Source of the DNA: PHAA01 sp022706565
Lineage (GTDB): Bacteria > Bacillota > Syntrophomonadia > Syntrophomonadales > Syntrophomonadaceae
NCBI GenBank assembly: GCA_040769385.1
Contig: JAXGLD010000005.1
Span: 145,332 to 209,331 of the forward strand
Direction: 5' to 3'
Length of the DNA: 64,000 nt
Part shown: positions 61,117-64,000 of the stretch, in pieces
Layout: the number at the start of each line of letters is the position of its first letter
Position numbering within the stretch: position 1 is the stretch's first letter
The notes under the pieces: generated by a model
What the model was told of the DNA's origin: nothing
The model's database searches: none
What the model saw: only the letters and a program-made list of their open reading frames with translations
Program-made: the position numbers and the translations under genes

Positions 61117-61430
61117 TCAATATATCACCGTGTCAGAATATAAAGACTTACTTTCCAATAAAGTGCCGAAAGCGTTATAAATTTTGGCAGTAGCGCATAC
61201 TCGATAAGTGCCATGAACAACGTAATAATTTTCCTCAATGCCAGCGATGGAGATCCCGGTCGCTGAAGCGTACCATGACTTGATGGTGCTCCAGCCGCCG
61301 GCGCTGAACTTTTGCAATTCTACTGTCAGCCTGGTGGTGTGAGAACTGTCGTAAGCTGAAGTAAATCCTTGGCAGGTGGCTTTTCCTGACGAGTTGATCG
61401 AAAGGCCCGGAATCAGCAATGAGATGTAGG
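61117..61430 (-). pseudogene. DUF6147 gene cut by the IS21 element
   Basis: The mature domain is nearly identical to 57197-57527 (ELQKFSAGGW for ELQKYSAGGW), but the signal peptide has been removed by the IS21 end at 61431. A longer open frame to 61503 reads through the IS end and lacks a signal peptide, so the product could not be secreted normally. Confidence 0.85.
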
Positions 61431-61448
61431 TGAATATTCCGGTGCGGC
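61431..61448 (+). repeat. IS21 left inverted end
   Basis: Matches the right end at 14 of 18 positions, beginning TGA and followed by a second CCGGA and GGAAACC repeats. Confidence 0.7.
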
Positions 61449-61513
61449 GGAGCCGCAGTTCCGGAGATTTGGAAACCGCCTGTCCGGAACTGGGAAACCG
61501 CACTTTATGACGA

Positions 61514-62290
61514 TTACTCGCTGAGAAATTTGTCTAGACCGTACACTTCACGCATTGATATGTCTTTCGACGGGTCTATGCTTTCGATATTGATTTTGTA
61601 AGCATCATGTACGATGCGGTCGAGGATCGCATCCGCAATAGTGCTGTTGTCACCACCTAATTGATCATACCATCCATCCTGACGGATCTGGGAACAGAAG
61701 ATGGTGGATGATTTCTTCCGGCGCTTGTGAAGCAGCTCAAAGATATCCTTGCTCTCTGATTCTGAAAGCTTCAAAAGTAGCCATTCGTCTAGAATAAGCA
61801 ACGTGGGTTTGGTGTATCTGTCCATAACCTTCTTGTACGAGCCTTCTGTCCTGGCTAATTCAAGATCAAGAAGCAGGTCGGGCAGCCTTACATATTTGAC
61901 TGAATAATACTGTTTGCAGGCTTCCATGCCAAAGGCGCAAGCCATGTAGGTTTTTCCGCCCCCGCTTGCACCGGTGATGAAAATATTCCGGTACTCGGTG
62001 ATATATTCACAGGTTGCTAGTCTTTGCAGCAAAGACTTATTCAACTTCCTACCGGATGTATAGTTGATATCCATGATGCTGGCATCTGGAAGATCGAAGT
62101 CTGCCTGCCGGATCAACCTTCTCAGACGATTGTTTTTACGGCTGGTGTATTCGATATCCACCAGCATACCAAGACGATCCTCGAAGGGTACTTCCTTCAT
62201 TCTGGGATCGTTGAGCTGGTTACGGAATGCATCTGCCAAAGCGGTAAGGCGCATTTCAATTAGTTTATCGATCGTACATTGATTTGTCAT
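61514..62290 (-). CDS. istB: IstB-like AAA+ ATPase of IS21
   Basis: The 258-aa AAA+ helper has Walker A GASGGGKTY near residue 110 and Walker B LLILDEW near 170, then SSTIFCSQIRQDGWYDQLGG typical of IstB. It selects target DNA and activates IstA. ATG 62290 follows GGGAGG by 9 bases and lies 6 bases after the istA stop. Confidence 0.95.
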   Translation of the reverse strand: MTNQCTIDKLIEMRLTALADAFRNQLNDPRMKEVPFEDRLGMLVDIEYTSRKNNRLRRLIRQADFDLPDASIMDINYTSGRKLNKSLLQRLATCEYITEYRNIFITGASGGGKTYMACAFGMEACKQYYSVKYVRLPDLLLDLELARTEGSYKKVMDRYTKPTLLILDEWLLLKLSESESKDIFELLHKRRKKSSTIFCSQIRQDGWYDQLGGDNSTIADAILDRIVHDAYKINIESIDPSKDISMREVYGLDKFLSE

Positions 62291-62296
62291 AGCTGT

Positions 62297-63835
62297 TTAC
62301 CTCCCATAATAACCGGCACCTCTGGAAATGCCGTATTTGTTCGTAATGGATTCAGATGCTTTGGCTTGATCAGTAGACTGACCTTCCTGCCCGGCCGTTA
62401 GTATGTTTTTAATACTCTTGTAGCTGGGTGCTGCGGTGTAGGAGAGAGCCTTTTTACAGGCCGCTTCCAGACGCTTTGCGGAATACTTGTCCGCCGCCTT
62501 GAGAAGCCCCATACAGCTTTTGTAGCTCTGTTGTTCCACACGTTTGGAGGTAAGTATTGCATCAACAGCCTGATATGTGTTGATTCCGATCTGCTCAGCC
62601 CATTTACGGAACCGATCACCGTTCCATTCCAAATACTTCTGGTGGTCTTCCGGCATGTGTTCCACAATGGTGCTGTACTGCCCAGGCTTTCCGTAGAGAC
62701 GGGCATGTGAGCACAAACGGTTTTGGTTAAAGAAAACCTCAAGGGTTGTTTCTGTTATCCTTACATCGACCTTGCGCTTGATGCATTCACAAGGGACTGA
62801 ATATAGCATTCTGTCGACAGATATATGATAATTGAACTGAACAGTGGCTTTTTTCCAAGCCGCCAGTTCATAGGGGGTAGCTGGTAAAGGTGCCAAAAGT
62901 GGCTGTTCTTCCGCAAGAAACAAACTGATCCGGCTTCCCTCTTTCTTTTGAAATATCCGGGCATTAAAGGCGTCTAGCTTTTCTCTTATGGCCTTGTTTA
63001 ATTCATATAACGAGAAAAATTGCTCGTTGCGGAGAGCTGCGGTGATCCAGGTGGATATGTTTCCGACAGCACCTTCCACATTGGGCTTGTCCTTGGGCCT
63101 CCTGACTCTGGCAGGGATGATGGCTGTGCCGTAGTGTTCCGCCATCTCATAGTAGATGGTGTTAACCTGCTGATTGTACCAGCCGCCATTACGGATTACA
63201 GCTGTCTTACAGTTGTCCGAGACCAGAATCTTGGCCACACCGCCAAAGTAGTTGTACATGTGGACGTGGGCAGTGATCCATGCCTGTTGTTTCTCGTTGA
63301 TAAAAGCTTCAACGTAGGCATACTGGCTGTAGGTCATTACCCCTACAAATATACTTGCCTCAATGATTTCGCCGGTATCCGGGTCTATGATGTGCGCAGG
63401 ATCACCTGCCCAATCGACCTCAACTTGCTCTCCCGGCTTGCGGGATAGGTGCATGGTGGCACGGCGTTTCTGCTCATCCTGTTGGATGTAATAGCAGAAT
63501 TGGGAATACATAAGCGGTTGCTCTTTGTTAAGACGGCAATCCTCCATGTATTCGGTCCATAGGAGCTTCTTGCTGACTCCATTTTTCAGTAGCTCTTTGC
63601 GGATGTAAGCGAAGTCCGGCATTCTTTTAACGGCGTCTGCTTTTTGTTTGGGGAACAGTATTTGCTCTAATACAGCATCAGTCTGATCGTCGTCCAATGG
63701 CCATGAAATGTTAATTTCTTTGGCCCTGTTAATAACTCGATTGACTGTTTTCTTAGAGACATTGCTGCTGTAGGCAATGTTCTGCTGGCTGAATCCGAGA
63801 CTATGAAGTCTAAGGATTTCCCGATACTTGGTCAA
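62297..63835 (-). CDS. istA: IstA-like DDE transposase of IS21
   Basis: The 512-aa transposase has an N-terminal HTH (LGFSQQNIAYSSNVSKKTVNRVI) and a DDE core (VEVDWAGDPAHIID, LVSDNCKTAV, KPNVEGAVGN) with a C-terminal Mu-type beta-barrel. TTG 63835 is preferred because GGAGG lies 8 bases ahead; the TTG at 63853 would place the site inside the gene. No disruption is seen. Confidence 0.95.
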   Translation of the reverse strand: MTKYREILRLHSLGFSQQNIAYSSNVSKKTVNRVINRAKEINISWPLDDDQTDAVLEQILFPKQKADAVKRMPDFAYIRKELLKNGVSKKLLWTEYMEDCRLNKEQPLMYSQFCYYIQQDEQKRRATMHLSRKPGEQVEVDWAGDPAHIIDPDTGEIIEASIFVGVMTYSQYAYVEAFINEKQQAWITAHVHMYNYFGGVAKILVSDNCKTAVIRNGGWYNQQVNTIYYEMAEHYGTAIIPARVRRPKDKPNVEGAVGNISTWITAALRNEQFFSLYELNKAIREKLDAFNARIFQKKEGSRISLFLAEEQPLLAPLPATPYELAAWKKATVQFNYHISVDRMLYSVPCECIKRKVDVRITETTLEVFFNQNRLCSHARLYGKPGQYSTIVEHMPEDHQKYLEWNGDRFRKWAEQIGINTYQAVDAILTSKRVEQQSYKSCMGLLKAADKYSAKRLEAACKKALSYTAAPSYKSIKNILTAGQEGQSTDQAKASESITNKYGISRGAGYYGR

Positions 63836-63982
63836 ATTTATGACCTCCTTCAAATGTATTTACACCATCAGGTGCATTGATACATTGTACAGGAGGAGAC
63901 TTTCTAAGCGGTTTCCAATTCCGGCACATCGGTTTCCACTAGACCGGAATGGTGGTTTCCTATCACCGGACAGGTGGTGTAA

Positions 63983-64000
63983 ACTGCTCCGGAATACTCA
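63983..64000 (-). repeat. IS21 right inverted end
   Basis: ACTGCTCCGGAATACTCA at the window edge is the inverse of the left end; the element appears to stop exactly at base 64000. Confidence 0.65.

Larger units (their letters stand above)
61431..64000 (-). mobile_element. Complete IS21-family element
   Basis: The element carries istA and istB and is bounded by imperfect inverted ends (TGAATATTCCGGTGCG at 61431 and the complement of TGAGTATTCCGGAGCA at the last bases), giving 2570 bp. Several GGTTTCC/GGAAACC and CCGGA repeats near both ends are typical IstA binding sites. It inserted into a DUF6147 gene. The right target duplication would lie beyond the window. Confidence 0.85.

Overview
The window looks like the chromosome of an anaerobic, spore-forming Firmicute of the class Clostridia (GC near 50%). 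Spore or germination genes (a DUF3231 coat-type protein, the small acid-soluble protein Tlp, a GerMN/Gmad2 lipoprotein) sit beside anaerobe oxygen-defence genes (flavodiiron protein, rubredoxin, CDGSH protein) and pyruvate carboxylase. Genus cannot be fixed from sequence alone. No rRNA, tRNA or CRISPR array was seen.

Region 1 (about 0.9-33.6 kb) is mostly intact single-copy genes: a VanX-type dipeptidase, one IS110-family element, a beta-propeller protein, a DUF362 ferredoxin protein, radical SAM and DNA glycosylase genes, PPK2, an anchored S1C protease, and a DUF445 / LiaF-like / methyltransferase cluster. These are followed by a bactofilin-like envelope protein, a divergent flavodiiron/rubredoxin locus, pyruvate carboxylase, and an APC permease. 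Next comes a DNA-damage block: HMCES/YedK, then a LexA-type box inside a promoter that drives an ImuB-like protein, DUF6504 and a DnaE2-like polymerase. The region ends with tlp and an sdpR-sdpI pair.

Region 2 (about 33.8-64 kb) is accessory DNA built by duplication, insertion and decay. It holds a frameshifted GLUG/RHS gene with an unrecognised C-terminal domain and a tiny membrane protein behind it; a 1.84-kb segment (small membrane protein, YefM-YoeB, anchored unknown protein) present twice; an AbrB-RelE pair; an intact DinJ-YafQ pair plus a decayed copy; and a secreted Ntox44-like toxin candidate. It also has AT-rich secreted proteins (DUF6147 and others), IS256 and IS5/IS1182 relics, a second IS110 copy, and a complete IS21 element that ends at the last base of the window. 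A few housekeeping islands (LemA/TPM, DegV, hotdog thioesterase) lie within it.

The two most informative systems are as follows. (1) The IS110-family element has two copies with a long noncoding end downstream of the recombinase, the position expected for an IS1111-group guide (bridge) RNA. Both copies appear to have inserted into Shine-Dalgarno GGAG sequences, and one carries a tandem duplication of the presumed RNA region. (2) The SOS-box-controlled ImuB-like/DUF6504/DnaE2 cassette lies next to HMCES. The secreted protein plus small membrane protein pairs of the accessory half are candidate effector/immunity modules.
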